Shown piece after piece: positions 33,619 through 42,875 of a DNA stretch of 64,000 bases. The translations under genes and the position numbers were made by a program. Below the pieces are notes generated by a model. The model was not told where the DNA came from and did no database searches. It saw nothing but the letters and a program-made list of their open reading frames with translations. Position 1 is the first letter of the stretch; every line of letters starts with the position of its first letter. The stretch comes from Rhodanobacter glycinis. Its GTDB lineage: Bacteria; Pseudomonadota; Gammaproteobacteria; Xanthomonadales; Rhodanobacteraceae. The DNA lies in NCBI RefSeq assembly GCF_900114325.1, contig NZ_FOSR01000007.1, forward strand, positions 141,552 through 205,551, written 5' to 3'.

Positions 33619-36372
33619 ATGTTTTTTGCACGTCGTAACGTTGTGGCGATCGCGGTGTTGCTGGCCCTGGGGGCGGTGCCAGCTGTGTACGCGCAGGCCA
33701 GTTACAACTTCAACCTGCCGGCGCAGCCGCTGGCCGACGCGCTTCGCGCCGTCGGTAGCCAGGGTGGCGTCAATGTCACATTCGAGCCAGCTACGGTGCG
33801 AGGTCGCAATGCCCCCGCGCTGAAGGGCAGCTATTCCGTGCGGCAGGCGCTGGATCACCTGCTAGCAGGTTCCGGGTTGGTCTTGCGGACAACGCAAGGC
33901 GGCTCGTTTCTAGTGGAGATGGGAGACGCGACGGGCAAGGCGCCTTCGGCTGCGGCACAGGGGAAGGACTTTGATTTCAATATCCATCCGCAGAACCTGG
34001 CAAACACGTTGCGTGCGATTGCACGCACCACCGGGCAGCGGATCGATTTTGGCGCGGATCTGGTTTCTAAAAAAAAAGCTGATGTCGTCATCGGCCGCTT
34101 TACGGCGATCGACGCGTTGCAGCGGGCACTCGTGGGTACCGGTCTGCATGCGGTGATCGCGCCATCGGGCGTGGTGATCATTCTACCCGGTGCTGCAACG
34201 GCCGGCGAAGGCATCCAGGAGCTGCCCGACGTCCTGGTTCAAGCCACGGTCGAGGGTCTGGCGGCGACGCGCGTAGCGACCGCATTGAGGGAAATTCCGC
34301 AATCGGTCTCGGTGATATCACAAGAAACGCTGCAGCAGCAGAATGCCAACGGATTGGCCGACGCGCTTGATTGGGCGACCGGTATCACCGTTCAGCAGAA
34401 CGGCACTTCCGCGAATACGACCTTTTCTGCAAGAGGCTTCGGTGTCGACGAAGTTCATGTGGATGGTGGTGGCCCCATCACTCTGAGCCCAAACACCACA
34501 ACTGCAGCTGGCTCACCACTCGACGATCTCTCCGAGTACGACCACATCGAGATATTGCGCGGTTCGGATGCCCTTTTCGGCGGGGCAGGCAATCCCGGCG
34601 CCACGATCAGTCTGCAACGCAAGCAACCGCAGGCCAATGACGAAGCCAGTGCCACCGTTACGATAGGTTCGTACAACTATTACCGGGAAATGCTCGATGC
34701 CACAGGCTCACTGGGGTTTGACGGGGCGCTTCGCGGACGCATCGTGGCATCCAATACGGACCAGGATTATTTTTACGATATAGCGAGCCGCAAGCAGCAT
34801 AAGCTCTATGGCATTCTGCAGTATGACCTGACGTCCATGACGATGTTGACTGTCGGTGGCTCCCTCGAGCAGGTTAATGCTGTGCCATTTGACGTCGGGC
34901 TGCCACGTTATATCGATGGCGCCGATCCGCATCTGCCACGCTCCACGGCGCTGGCGTTCCCGTGGAATCGGAGCACCGCGCACAACAGTGAAGCCTTCGT
35001 GCAGCTGGAGCAGCGATTCAACGACGACTGGAAGCTGAAGGTCGAGTCAACCATGATCGATCAAGACAGCCGTTCCAGAATTGGGGCGTCCTCTTCCTCT
35101 GGCATCAATCCGGTTACGAATACCATTCCTGGTGTCCTGGGCCAAGGTGTCGCGTCCGAATCAAACCTGGCGGTCACGGGGGACGCCACCCTGACAGGAT
35201 CTTTTGAGGTGGGTGGCCATCGGCAGGACGTTATCGTCGGTATGGACTACACGAGACAGACTTACTCAGTACCTCAACAGGATAGTGAACTTGCAGGTCC
35301 TCCGCTGAATCCATGGTCCTTCGATCCTTCGGCGTATACGGCAGCTCCGCCGGGACTCCTTACCCCAGTAATTGATGAGTACAATTATGCCTATACAAAG
35401 CAAATTGGCGGATATGCTGCGCTTCGCCTGCGCTTTCTGGACGGCTGGTCGGCTGTCATTGGGGCGCGTGACAGTTACTACCGAAACGAAACGCGATTCT
35501 CGGAAAACCTGGACTACGGTCCGCCGCTCGGCAGCTTCGGATTTTCGGGAGCTCCAATCAGGAATGTCTCCACCGGTGTGGTTACCCCTTATGCGGGTCT
35601 GACCTACGATATCAGCAAAGATTATTCGCTCTACGCCAGTTACGCTGATATTTACAAGCCAAACAGTGGTCAGTTGACGGCTTCTGGTGGACTGGTTCCT
35701 CCCGTTCGTGGTGTCAATCTCGAAGTGGGTGCGAAGGGTGCCTGGTATGGAGGTCTGCTCAACGGTTCAATCGCCCTTTTCAGGATCGACCAGCGCAACA
35801 ATCCAACGTATTTCAACCCGGGTGGAAATTACAATAACCCGAATTGCTGTTTTGTCGATGGAGACAATACCAGCAAAGGCGTTGAAGCCGAACTTAGTGG
35901 TCGCTTGACGCCAAATTGGCAGATAAGCGCTGGGTATACCTTCGATATCAACAGGGAAAATGCCAACCTGGCCAATACTCCAGGGGTTACGCAAGGTGTA
36001 CTGAGCTCAATCACGCCGAAGCATATGTTCAAGGTCTGGACCGACTATCGACTGCCGGGCATGGACAATCGTTGGAGTATCGGTGGCGGGTTGCGTGCGC
36101 AGACCTCAAGCTACGCTACCGGTGAGGCCTGTCCAACCTACGATGCGTTAGGCAACTGTCTGGGGACCTTCGCTCCTTACGCCATCCGACAAGGGTTCTA
36201 CACGGTGGCTACCTTGCGTGCCGGTTATCAGATCAATAGGCACTGGTCGATGGCATTGAATATCGACAACCTGTTTGATCGGACCTATTACCAGACGACC
36301 GGAGAAATCTACGGGGGTAACTGGTATGGCACGCCGCGCAGCTTCATGCTGACGATCAAGGGACAGCTGTGA
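33619..36372 (+). CDS. TonB-dependent receptor with two STN domains
   Basis: A 917-residue outer-membrane receptor. The signal peptide ends near VYAQA (residue 27). An STN domain spans about 29-100 (YNFNLPAQPLADALRAVG), and a second similar domain about 118-190 (FDFNIHPQNLANTLRAIA). The plug (REIPQSVSVISQETLQQQNA...TTFSARGFGVDEVHVDGG) and a beta-barrel to the end follow; the barrel belongs to the siderophore-receptor-like group, with the late NIDNLFDRTYYQ motif. ATG 33619 follows GGAGGGG. The tandem STN is unusual, as one is standard for FecR signalling. Substrate unknown; neighbours argue for a peptide or peptide-metal complex. Confidence 0.94.
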   Translation: MFFARRNVVAIAVLLALGAVPAVYAQASYNFNLPAQPLADALRAVGSQGGVNVTFEPATVRGRNAPALKGSYSVRQALDHLLAGSGLVLRTTQGGSFLVEMGDATGKAPSAAAQGKDFDFNIHPQNLANTLRAIARTTGQRIDFGADLVSKKKADVVIGRFTAIDALQRALVGTGLHAVIAPSGVVIILPGAATAGEGIQELPDVLVQATVEGLAATRVATALREIPQSVSVISQETLQQQNANGLADALDWATGITVQQNGTSANTTFSARGFGVDEVHVDGGGPITLSPNTTTAAGSPLDDLSEYDHIEILRGSDALFGGAGNPGATISLQRKQPQANDEASATVTIGSYNYYREMLDATGSLGFDGALRGRIVASNTDQDYFYDIASRKQHKLYGILQYDLTSMTMLTVGGSLEQVNAVPFDVGLPRYIDGADPHLPRSTALAFPWNRSTAHNSEAFVQLEQRFNDDWKLKVESTMIDQDSRSRIGASSSSGINPVTNTIPGVLGQGVASESNLAVTGDATLTGSFEVGGHRQDVIVGMDYTRQTYSVPQQDSELAGPPLNPWSFDPSAYTAAPPGLLTPVIDEYNYAYTKQIGGYAALRLRFLDGWSAVIGARDSYYRNETRFSENLDYGPPLGSFGFSGAPIRNVSTGVVTPYAGLTYDISKDYSLYASYADIYKPNSGQLTASGGLVPPVRGVNLEVGAKGAWYGGLLNGSIALFRIDQRNNPTYFNPGGNYNNPNCCFVDGDNTSKGVEAELSGRLTPNWQISAGYTFDINRENANLANTPGVTQGVLSSITPKHMFKVWTDYRLPGMDNRWSIGGGLRAQTSSYATGEACPTYDALGNCLGTFAPYAIRQGFYTVATLRAGYQINRHWSMALNIDNLFDRTYYQTTGEIYGGNWYGTPRSFMLTIKGQL

Positions 36373-36725
36373 CCTATCGGTGTGATCCGGTCTCGTAGCC
36401 ACTGTCTTGTGGCTACGGAACTAAAGTGCGCCACTTCACGCCAGCGCAACTCGGGCAATGAAAGCGATTTGGCAACCCGTACTGGGCTGTTCCAAGGATG
36501 GCCCAGTGCGAGCCTGTGCAATTTGCTGGCCGCCTTGTTGCACTTTCGTCAAAACGAATGTCCGGATTTTCCAGCTGTGGCGTCTATGACATGAGTGCCG
36601 CATTGACGCATCGCATGTGTTTCGGCGTTTGGCGACCGCAACCCTTATGTCTGACTTCCTGACCGTCGGTATCGATTCAGATAAGACGTTGGGCGTCTCA
36701 TGTCATTCACCCTATCAGAGTCTAG
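36373..36725. other. 353-bp intergenic region between receptor and ABC protein
   Basis: Apart from the hairpin at 36394-36417, no supported gene is seen. The ABC gene has no strong ribosome site, so its promoter and start are uncertain; a separate promoter here is likely. Confidence 0.5.
36394..36417 (+). terminator. Hairpin after the receptor gene
   Basis: CGTAGCCAC and GTGGCTACG form a perfect 9-bp stem with a 6-base loop, 21 bp after the receptor stop. No T-run follows, so termination may be partial. Confidence 0.45.
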
Positions 36726-38525
36726 ATGGACGCACGTACCCTTCATTCGGATCCGGCAGATTACAAGGTATCGCGCCAGCTGTTCGCACGCCTCTGGAGG
36801 TTAGCCCGGCCGTACTGGGTTGCCAAGGAGAACCGGCTAGCACGCTTGAGCATGATCGGCCTATTGGTGCTGGTTCCCGTCCAGAGCGGCATCGCCGTCT
36901 GGATAGCGATACTCACAAAGGACATGACCAACGCAATCGTCGCCAAGGAGCGCGCGGGTTATGCCGTCTTGTTCTGGTCCACGACTGGCGTAGGGGCGCT
37001 GTCGGTGGTCATCGTGATGGCCATGTTGTTTCTTTCCACCTGGCTCAGCGTGGACTGGCGCCAGTGGCTGACCGACTACATGGTCAAGCGATATCTGGAC
37101 AAGAAGACGTATTACGACATCGCTTTGCGTGAGGATCTGGACAACCCCGACCAACGTATCCAGGAACAGGTCCTGCCCTTCGTCGAGGCGGTTATCCAGA
37201 TTCCGCGCCAGCTTCTAAGCCAGACACTGATGCTGATCAGCGGAGGGGTGATCATTTCGTCGATCAGCTCGACGATGACGTTGTACGTGATCGGCTATGC
37301 CGTGCTGCAAACCGTCGTCACGCTGGTGATGTACACGCCGATGATCCGGTTGCAGTTCGACAATACCGTGGCCGAAGCGGACTTGCGCCACGGCATCCTG
37401 CATGTACGCGAAAACGCTGAAACGGTTGCGTTCTATCGCGGTGAGGACAGCGAACACACGCAGATCTGGGAGCGCCTGAAGGCGGTCACCCGCACCAGGA
37501 TGGCCGTGCTGATCTATACCATGAAGCTCACGGGAGCCACCCAGGGCATGCAGGTCATCTGGCAGATAGCTCCGTTCTTCTTGATAGCTCCGTTGTTCTT
37601 TGCCGGCAAGATCGAGTTTGGTGCCATCGCCATGGCGACGACCGCCGCGGGCACCATGCTCTCGGCTCTGACGACGCTGAGCAGCTTCATCCCCATGCTG
37701 ACCCAGATGGCACCCGGCGCGGTGCGTCTGGCGCAGATCCTCGAACGCTTCGATGCCATGGATGCGGAACGCGCGAACAGCAATGCGCCGCGAATCACGG
37801 TTACGGAAGGCCCCTTTCTCGTCATAGACAACGTGGACCTGGAAACGCCAGGCGGCGAGCAGCTGCTCGCCCACGGACTCGACTTCACCCTGTGTCCGGG
37901 TGAGAACCTGATCATCGTCGGCCAGACCGGGGTCGGGAAAAGCTCCTTGCTCCGTGCGATGGCTGGTCTATGGCAACGCGGCACGGGCTCGATGGTCATG
38001 CCGCCGTGCGAGGACAGCATGTTCCTGCCACAGCGGCCGTACATGATCCTTTCCAATCTGCGCTCTCAGTTGCTCTACCCGCGGCGGGTCCGCAAGGGCA
38101 AGGATCTTTCGGACGCAGAGTTGCAAGGCATCCTCGAACAGGTCTTTTTGCCGAATCTGCTGGAAAAGCATGGTGGCCTGGATGCGGTGCGCGATTGGGC
38201 CAAGGTGCTTTCGCTTGGCGAGCAGCAGCGTATCGCCTTTGCGAGGGTGCTGATATCAGGAGCGAAGTACATCTTCCTCGACGAAGCCACCAGCGCCATG
38301 GACATCGCTACCGAGGCAGCGGTGTACGCACTGCTCAGGAAAGCCGGGACAACCTACGTCAGCGTGGGGCATCGCGAAACGCTGCTGCATTTCCACGACC
38401 GAGCGTTGTGTCTTTATCCGGAAGGGCGCTATCGCTTGATGTCTGCGAAGGAACTGGTGATGACGGCATCGGGCAGTACAACGGGCTTGGAGTCGGTGCC
38501 CGAAGCCGGGCAACGGCACGGGTGA
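36726..38525 (+). CDS. SbmA/BacA/YddA-type ABC transporter, fused permease and ATPase
   Basis: A 599-residue inner-membrane protein with an N-terminal six-helix SbmA_BacA/ABC_membrane_2 domain (about 1-340; DNPDQRIQEQVLPF is the family segment) and a C-terminal ATPase. Walker A is GQTGVGKSS (about 399), the Q-loop region FLPQRPYM, the signature LSLGEQQR and Walker B YIFLDEATSAMD. The half-transporter probably acts as a homodimer. SbmA/BacA and the Rv1819c-type fusions import peptides such as bleomycin and proline-rich antimicrobial peptides. Following a TonB receptor and preceding thioredoxin and peptidases, it is the likely second step of peptide uptake. The exact substrate is unknown. Confidence 0.9.
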   Translation: MDARTLHSDPADYKVSRQLFARLWRLARPYWVAKENRLARLSMIGLLVLVPVQSGIAVWIAILTKDMTNAIVAKERAGYAVLFWSTTGVGALSVVIVMAMLFLSTWLSVDWRQWLTDYMVKRYLDKKTYYDIALREDLDNPDQRIQEQVLPFVEAVIQIPRQLLSQTLMLISGGVIISSISSTMTLYVIGYAVLQTVVTLVMYTPMIRLQFDNTVAEADLRHGILHVRENAETVAFYRGEDSEHTQIWERLKAVTRTRMAVLIYTMKLTGATQGMQVIWQIAPFFLIAPLFFAGKIEFGAIAMATTAAGTMLSALTTLSSFIPMLTQMAPGAVRLAQILERFDAMDAERANSNAPRITVTEGPFLVIDNVDLETPGGEQLLAHGLDFTLCPGENLIIVGQTGVGKSSLLRAMAGLWQRGTGSMVMPPCEDSMFLPQRPYMILSNLRSQLLYPRRVRKGKDLSDAELQGILEQVFLPNLLEKHGGLDAVRDWAKVLSLGEQQRIAFARVLISGAKYIFLDEATSAMDIATEAAVYALLRKAGTTYVSVGHRETLLHFHDRALCLYPEGRYRLMSAKELVMTASGSTTGLESVPEAGQRHG

Positions 38526-38602
38526 TGCCATGAAATGCGCGGATTTTAATCAGTGCATTAGGGCTGTCGTCGCCGTGAAGACGTGAATAGGAAGCGATTG
38601 CC

Positions 38603-38713
38603 ATGTCGAGGATGCGATGTGTACCAGTTGATCCCACGCAACGAAAGTTTGTGCGTATCGAAGCTGCGACGAGGCTGGTACGTGTACGAAACGAACCGAG
38701 AGAGAGCCAATGA
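38603..38713 (+). CDS. Candidate 36-residue ORF upstream of thioredoxin fusion
   Basis: ATG 38603 is preceded by AGGAAG at 8 bases, and its TGA overlaps the thioredoxin ATG in the form ATGA. The product MSRMRCVPVDPTQRKF... is basic and contains one Cys. No family is recognised. It may be a real small gene or a leader ORF that couples translation; there is nothing else to support it. Confidence 0.3.
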   Translation: MSRMRCVPVDPTQRKFVRIEAATRLVRVRNEPRESQ

Positions 38714-40032
38714 GCGAGCACGCTGTTGATGTTACAGAAGCCACCTTTGCTGACGAAATCGAGCAAGCCGAATTGCCCGTGCTCGTCGATTTCTGGGCGC
38801 CTTGGTGCGGCCCCTGCAAGCAGCTCGCACCCCGGTTCGACGAACTGGCGCAGATGTACCAGGGGCGCGTCAAGTTCGCCAAGATCGACATCGACGGGAA
38901 CAAGGCGCTCGCTGAGCGCTTCGGGGTACGTAGCGTGCCTGCGTTGCTGTTGCTGAAAGCCGGCGAAGTCGTCGCACAGACGCTTGGCGCGCAGAGCAGG
39001 TCGGCACTGGTCGACTTGCTCGACCCACATGTCACTGCGCAGACAAGCGGGAACTCACCGGATCCGGTGAAATCCCTGCGCGCATTTCACGGTGACGGTG
39101 GGCTCAAGCGGAAGGTGATCGATCAGGTGCGTAAGCACATTGAGGCCGGCCAGGTCCAGGTGCGCGGCCCATTCCCGCCGACGGGGCCTATCTGTGAGGT
39201 GGAAAAAGGGCAATACACGTTGATTGGTGCGGTCTTGCACGGCACCAGCATGGAGCAGTATGAAGCGACTCTCGGCATTCCCGCTAGCGCAGCCATTCTG
39301 GAGGATTTCATACACGCCTTCCCCATGCAGGTGTCGGCGGATGCGCTCGGTAGCCTGAGCTATACGCTGCAGGGGGCGATGCATGACTATCCCCTGGAAT
39401 GGTTTGAAGCCATCCCTCCCGGCGCGGATCTTCGATACATCACCTCCCATTTTCTGCATGGGCTGTTGCTTGACCTGGCCGAGGGCTCTCCGCCATTGCC
39501 GTTCGGCGCGAGGAGCTCGGACAGTATCAGGGCACCTGTACGCGATGTTGCCATGCTGCATGGGCGCATGGCCAAGGGGGACGCGCCGTCGGCCGCGGAA
39601 TGGAAGGCAGCGCGCGAGACGGCAGGCAAGGCGAGCCCCAGTTACCAGGAAGACGCCGTTTCCTGGGGAGTGGCCACGTGTGCCGAGGCGACGAGCTGGC
39701 CCTCGGACGAGTTGCCTTTCGTCGCGCGCGAAGGTCTCAATGCGCTCTTTTCCTCGCTACGCGAGACGGCCGTCCGGCATGGGTACTCCGCAGAAGCTTG
39801 GGCCGAGCGCGAGGCAATCGCGGCAACTTACCAGAAGAAGAAAGAGTCCGAGCCCCACGCGGGCAGGGACGCGATCTTCGCCTGGGAGGAGACGAAGGCG
39901 TTCTTCGCAATGTTGAAGGACGCTCGACCCACCGACACCGCACAGTTGGAACTGCTTCAGCACACCTTGGGCAAATACTGGCACCAAGGGTTGATGCAGG
40001 CTCTTGCGAAGACACTGCAGCAGGAGGCATGA
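38710..40032 (+). CDS. Thioredoxin-domain protein with large novel C-terminal extension
   Basis: A 440-residue cytosolic protein. Residues 1-105 are a complete thioredoxin fold with the active site FWAPWCGPCKQLAP (Cys33, Cys36) and the cis-Pro segment VRSVPALLLLK. The remaining 330 residues match no family I recognise: mixed alpha/beta, with repeated short helical stretches such as SLSYTLQGAMHDYPLEWFEAIPP. It does not look like the TPR part of CnoX/YbbN. No signal peptide. It overlaps the M16 peptidase gene by ATGA, so reduction and proteolysis are translationally coupled; trxB at the end of the block would recycle it. Confidence 0.88.
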   Translation: MSEHAVDVTEATFADEIEQAELPVLVDFWAPWCGPCKQLAPRFDELAQMYQGRVKFAKIDIDGNKALAERFGVRSVPALLLLKAGEVVAQTLGAQSRSALVDLLDPHVTAQTSGNSPDPVKSLRAFHGDGGLKRKVIDQVRKHIEAGQVQVRGPFPPTGPICEVEKGQYTLIGAVLHGTSMEQYEATLGIPASAAILEDFIHAFPMQVSADALGSLSYTLQGAMHDYPLEWFEAIPPGADLRYITSHFLHGLLLDLAEGSPPLPFGARSSDSIRAPVRDVAMLHGRMAKGDAPSAAEWKAARETAGKASPSYQEDAVSWGVATCAEATSWPSDELPFVAREGLNALFSSLRETAVRHGYSAEAWAEREAIAATYQKKKESEPHAGRDAIFAWEETKAFFAMLKDARPTDTAQLELLQHTLGKYWHQGLMQALAKTLQQEA

Positions 40033-42791
40033 CCGTGGACATACCCGTGATCGATTTCTCGAAGTTCCATCTAGATAACGGCCTCACCGTAATCGTGCAT
40101 GAAGATCACAAGTCGCCAGTAGTGGCGGTATCGATGTGGTACCACGTCGGTTCTGCGAATGAGCCGCCCGGGAAGACCGGTTTCGCGCATCTGTTCGAAC
40201 ACCTGATGTTCTCGGGCTCCGAACACCACAGGAGCTCGTACTTCAGGCCATTCGAGCTTATTGGCGCCACCGACCAGAACGGTACCACCTGGTTCGACCG
40301 GACCAACTACTTCGAGACGGTGCCGAGTACCGCCCTGGACGTGGCGCTATGGATGGAGTCCGACCGCATGGGCCATTTGCTCGACGCGATCGGCCAGCAG
40401 GAGCTCGATACGCAACGTGGGGTTGTACAGAACGAGAAGCGCCAGAATGAAAACCAGCCTTATGGTCGGAGCATGGAGAACATCCAGCTCCACGCGTTTC
40501 CGGCCAACCACCCTTATCAACACACCACCATTGGTTCCATGGCTGATCTCGACGCAGCCTCGCTCGACGATGTGAAGCAGTGGTTCCGTGACTATTACGG
40601 TGCGGCGAACACGGTTTTGGTGCTGGCCGGCGATATCACGCCAGCGATGGCCAGGGAAAAGGCCGAACGGTATTTTGGCCATATCTCGTCCGGCCCTTCG
40701 GTGATGCGCCCGGCGTCTTGGATCGCGCCACGACAGGTATCCACCCGTGGCACGTTGGCGGACCATGTTCCCCAGGTACGGATGGTGAAGGAATGGAACG
40801 TACCGCCGATGGGTCACAAGGACGTTTCGCTGCTGGAACTGGCGGCGTGGGTGCTTGGCGGAGGTACAACCTCACGCATGTATCAGCGTCTTGTGTATCG
40901 CGACGGGTTGGCCGACAGCGTCAGCATTGGCGTGCAGTCGCTGGCCCTCGTCAGCATGTTCATGCTGGAAGTGGGTGTCAGGCAGAGTGTCGATCCTGCG
41001 CTTGTCGAGGCGGCCATCGCGGATGAGTGGTCGATTTTCCTCAAGGATGGTCCGACCGAGGACGAACTGGCTCGAGCCAAGGCAGTGCTGCGCCTGGGCT
41101 TTGTCAGCCAGATGGAAAAGGTGGGTGGTTTCGGCGGCAAGGCCGCGATTCTCGCGCAGGGCGAGCTTTACCGCGGCGATCCGGCTGCCTATCGGATCGA
41201 TCTTGCGCGTCGTGACGCGGCGACGACAGTATCGGTCCTCACTGCAGCTAGACAATGGATTGCGCAGGGCGACTATACGTTGACCGTGCTGCCCGCCATT
41301 GCCGATCAGGCGACGATCGACTCGACGGCGGAGCAAGGTTTGCCGGCCGTGCCCGACAAACCCGCTACCGTCATCGTACCGGTGCGTGAATTCGCGAGGG
41401 CTGAAAGCAAGGTCGACCGTAGTGCGGGTGTGCCTTCAGTCGAGACGTTCCCGGAGCTGACCTTTCCAGCCGTTCAGCGTGGTCGTTTGAAGAACGGCAT
41501 CGAGGTGGTGCTGGCTGAGCGCCATGCGATTCCGATGGTCCAAGTGCAATTGCAGTTCGATGCTGGATTCGCCGCAGACCGTAGGCACCAGCTCGGCCTC
41601 TCGAGGATGACTGGGTCCATGCTCGATCAGGGCACCCTGAATCTGGATTCGGTGCAAATCGCCAAACAACAGCAGCGCCTGGGCGCGCAGCTCGGCGTTT
41701 CCATGGGACTGGACACCAGCAACGTCGGCGTCAATGCATTGAGCTCCAGCCTGGCTGGTGCGCTGGAGCTTTTGGCCGATATGGTTCGCCACCCGGCGTT
41801 TCGGGAAGCCGACTTCGAACGCCAGCGGGCGCTGGCACTGGCAGCCATTCAGCGCGAGCGTAGCCAGCCTGGCAGTTTCGGCGGGCGTGTGTTGCCGCCG
41901 CTGCTGTACGGCAAGGATCACGCGTACGGGATACCTTTCTCGGGTATCGGTACGGGTGCCTCGGTCAATGCGCTAACTACCGATGACCTGCATGCTTTTC
42001 ACCGCGTATGGATCCGGCCGGACAATGCGACCATCCTGGTAGTTGGCGATACCCGACTGGATGTGCTTCTACCTCTGCTCGACGCGGTTTTCGGCGACTG
42101 GACTGCACCGGTAGTGCCGAGGCCCGACAAGAATCTTGCCTATGTGCAAAACCGCATTGCTCCACGCGTTCTTCTGGTGCATCGACCTGATGCCCTGCAG
42201 TCGCACATCAGCGCTGTCAATGTCGCACCGCCGACTTCGTCGCCAGGGTACACGGCGGTGCGACTGGCGAATACGACATTCGGAGGCACTTTCACTTCGC
42301 GCTTGAACATGAACCTGCGCGAAGACAAGCGCTGGTCCTACGGTGCACGAAGCAACCTGGGCGATGCCATCGGGCAGCGTCTTCTGACAGTTTCCGCACC
42401 GGTACAAACGGACAAGACGGCAGAATCGATGCGCGAGATGCTGCGCGAGATGGAAGCGATCGCTGGCGATCGGCCGCCAACCCAAGGTGAGATCGACAAG
42501 GTCAAGGTGCAGGGCCTGCGCATGCTTCCGGGGGGCTACGAGTCGAGCGCGGCGGTGCTCCAGACCTTGTGCACCAACAAGCTATACGGGCGACCGGACG
42601 ACTATGCCTTGGCTTTGAGGCAGCGTTTGGAGGGGCTCACCGTGGCGCAGGTGGCGGCAGTCGCAGAGGAACTGTTTTCACCCGAGGCTTTCACGTGGCT
42701 CATCGAGGGCGATCTGTCGAAGATCGAGACGCCGGTGCGTTCATTACGCCTTGGCGATGTCAGCGTGCTCGATGTGGCGGAGGAGGGGTAA
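40029..42791 (+). CDS. M16 (pitrilysin-type) zinc metallopeptidase, no signal peptide
   Basis: A 920-residue clan ME peptidase with two M16 halves. The inverted zinc motif HLFEH is at residues 54-58, with a distal Glu in the ...ELDTQRGVVQNEKRQ... helix. The second half (about 460-920) lacks the motif, as is normal, and includes MTGSMLDQGTLNLDS and TTFGGTFTSRLNMNLREDK. Unlike periplasmic M16 enzymes such as PqqL it starts MTVDIPVIDFSKFHLDNG with no signal sequence, so it should act in the cytosol. M16 chambers digest unfolded peptides, not folded proteins. ATG 40029 overlaps the thioredoxin stop. Confidence 0.92.
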   Translation: MTVDIPVIDFSKFHLDNGLTVIVHEDHKSPVVAVSMWYHVGSANEPPGKTGFAHLFEHLMFSGSEHHRSSYFRPFELIGATDQNGTTWFDRTNYFETVPSTALDVALWMESDRMGHLLDAIGQQELDTQRGVVQNEKRQNENQPYGRSMENIQLHAFPANHPYQHTTIGSMADLDAASLDDVKQWFRDYYGAANTVLVLAGDITPAMAREKAERYFGHISSGPSVMRPASWIAPRQVSTRGTLADHVPQVRMVKEWNVPPMGHKDVSLLELAAWVLGGGTTSRMYQRLVYRDGLADSVSIGVQSLALVSMFMLEVGVRQSVDPALVEAAIADEWSIFLKDGPTEDELARAKAVLRLGFVSQMEKVGGFGGKAAILAQGELYRGDPAAYRIDLARRDAATTVSVLTAARQWIAQGDYTLTVLPAIADQATIDSTAEQGLPAVPDKPATVIVPVREFARAESKVDRSAGVPSVETFPELTFPAVQRGRLKNGIEVVLAERHAIPMVQVQLQFDAGFAADRRHQLGLSRMTGSMLDQGTLNLDSVQIAKQQQRLGAQLGVSMGLDTSNVGVNALSSSLAGALELLADMVRHPAFREADFERQRALALAAIQRERSQPGSFGGRVLPPLLYGKDHAYGIPFSGIGTGASVNALTTDDLHAFHRVWIRPDNATILVVGDTRLDVLLPLLDAVFGDWTAPVVPRPDKNLAYVQNRIAPRVLLVHRPDALQSHISAVNVAPPTSSPGYTAVRLANTTFGGTFTSRLNMNLREDKRWSYGARSNLGDAIGQRLLTVSAPVQTDKTAESMREMLREMEAIAGDRPPTQGEIDKVKVQGLRMLPGGYESSAAVLQTLCTNKLYGRPDDYALALRQRLEGLTVAQVAAVAEELFSPEAFTWLIEGDLSKIETPVRSLRLGDVSVLDVAEEG

Positions 42792-42875
42792 CTGGAGCGG
42801 ATGCCCGCCGTCGCCACGCTATGGCGCGGCGGGGATGAAAACATAGCGGGTGTTTAGACGAAGGCCTCCAATACG

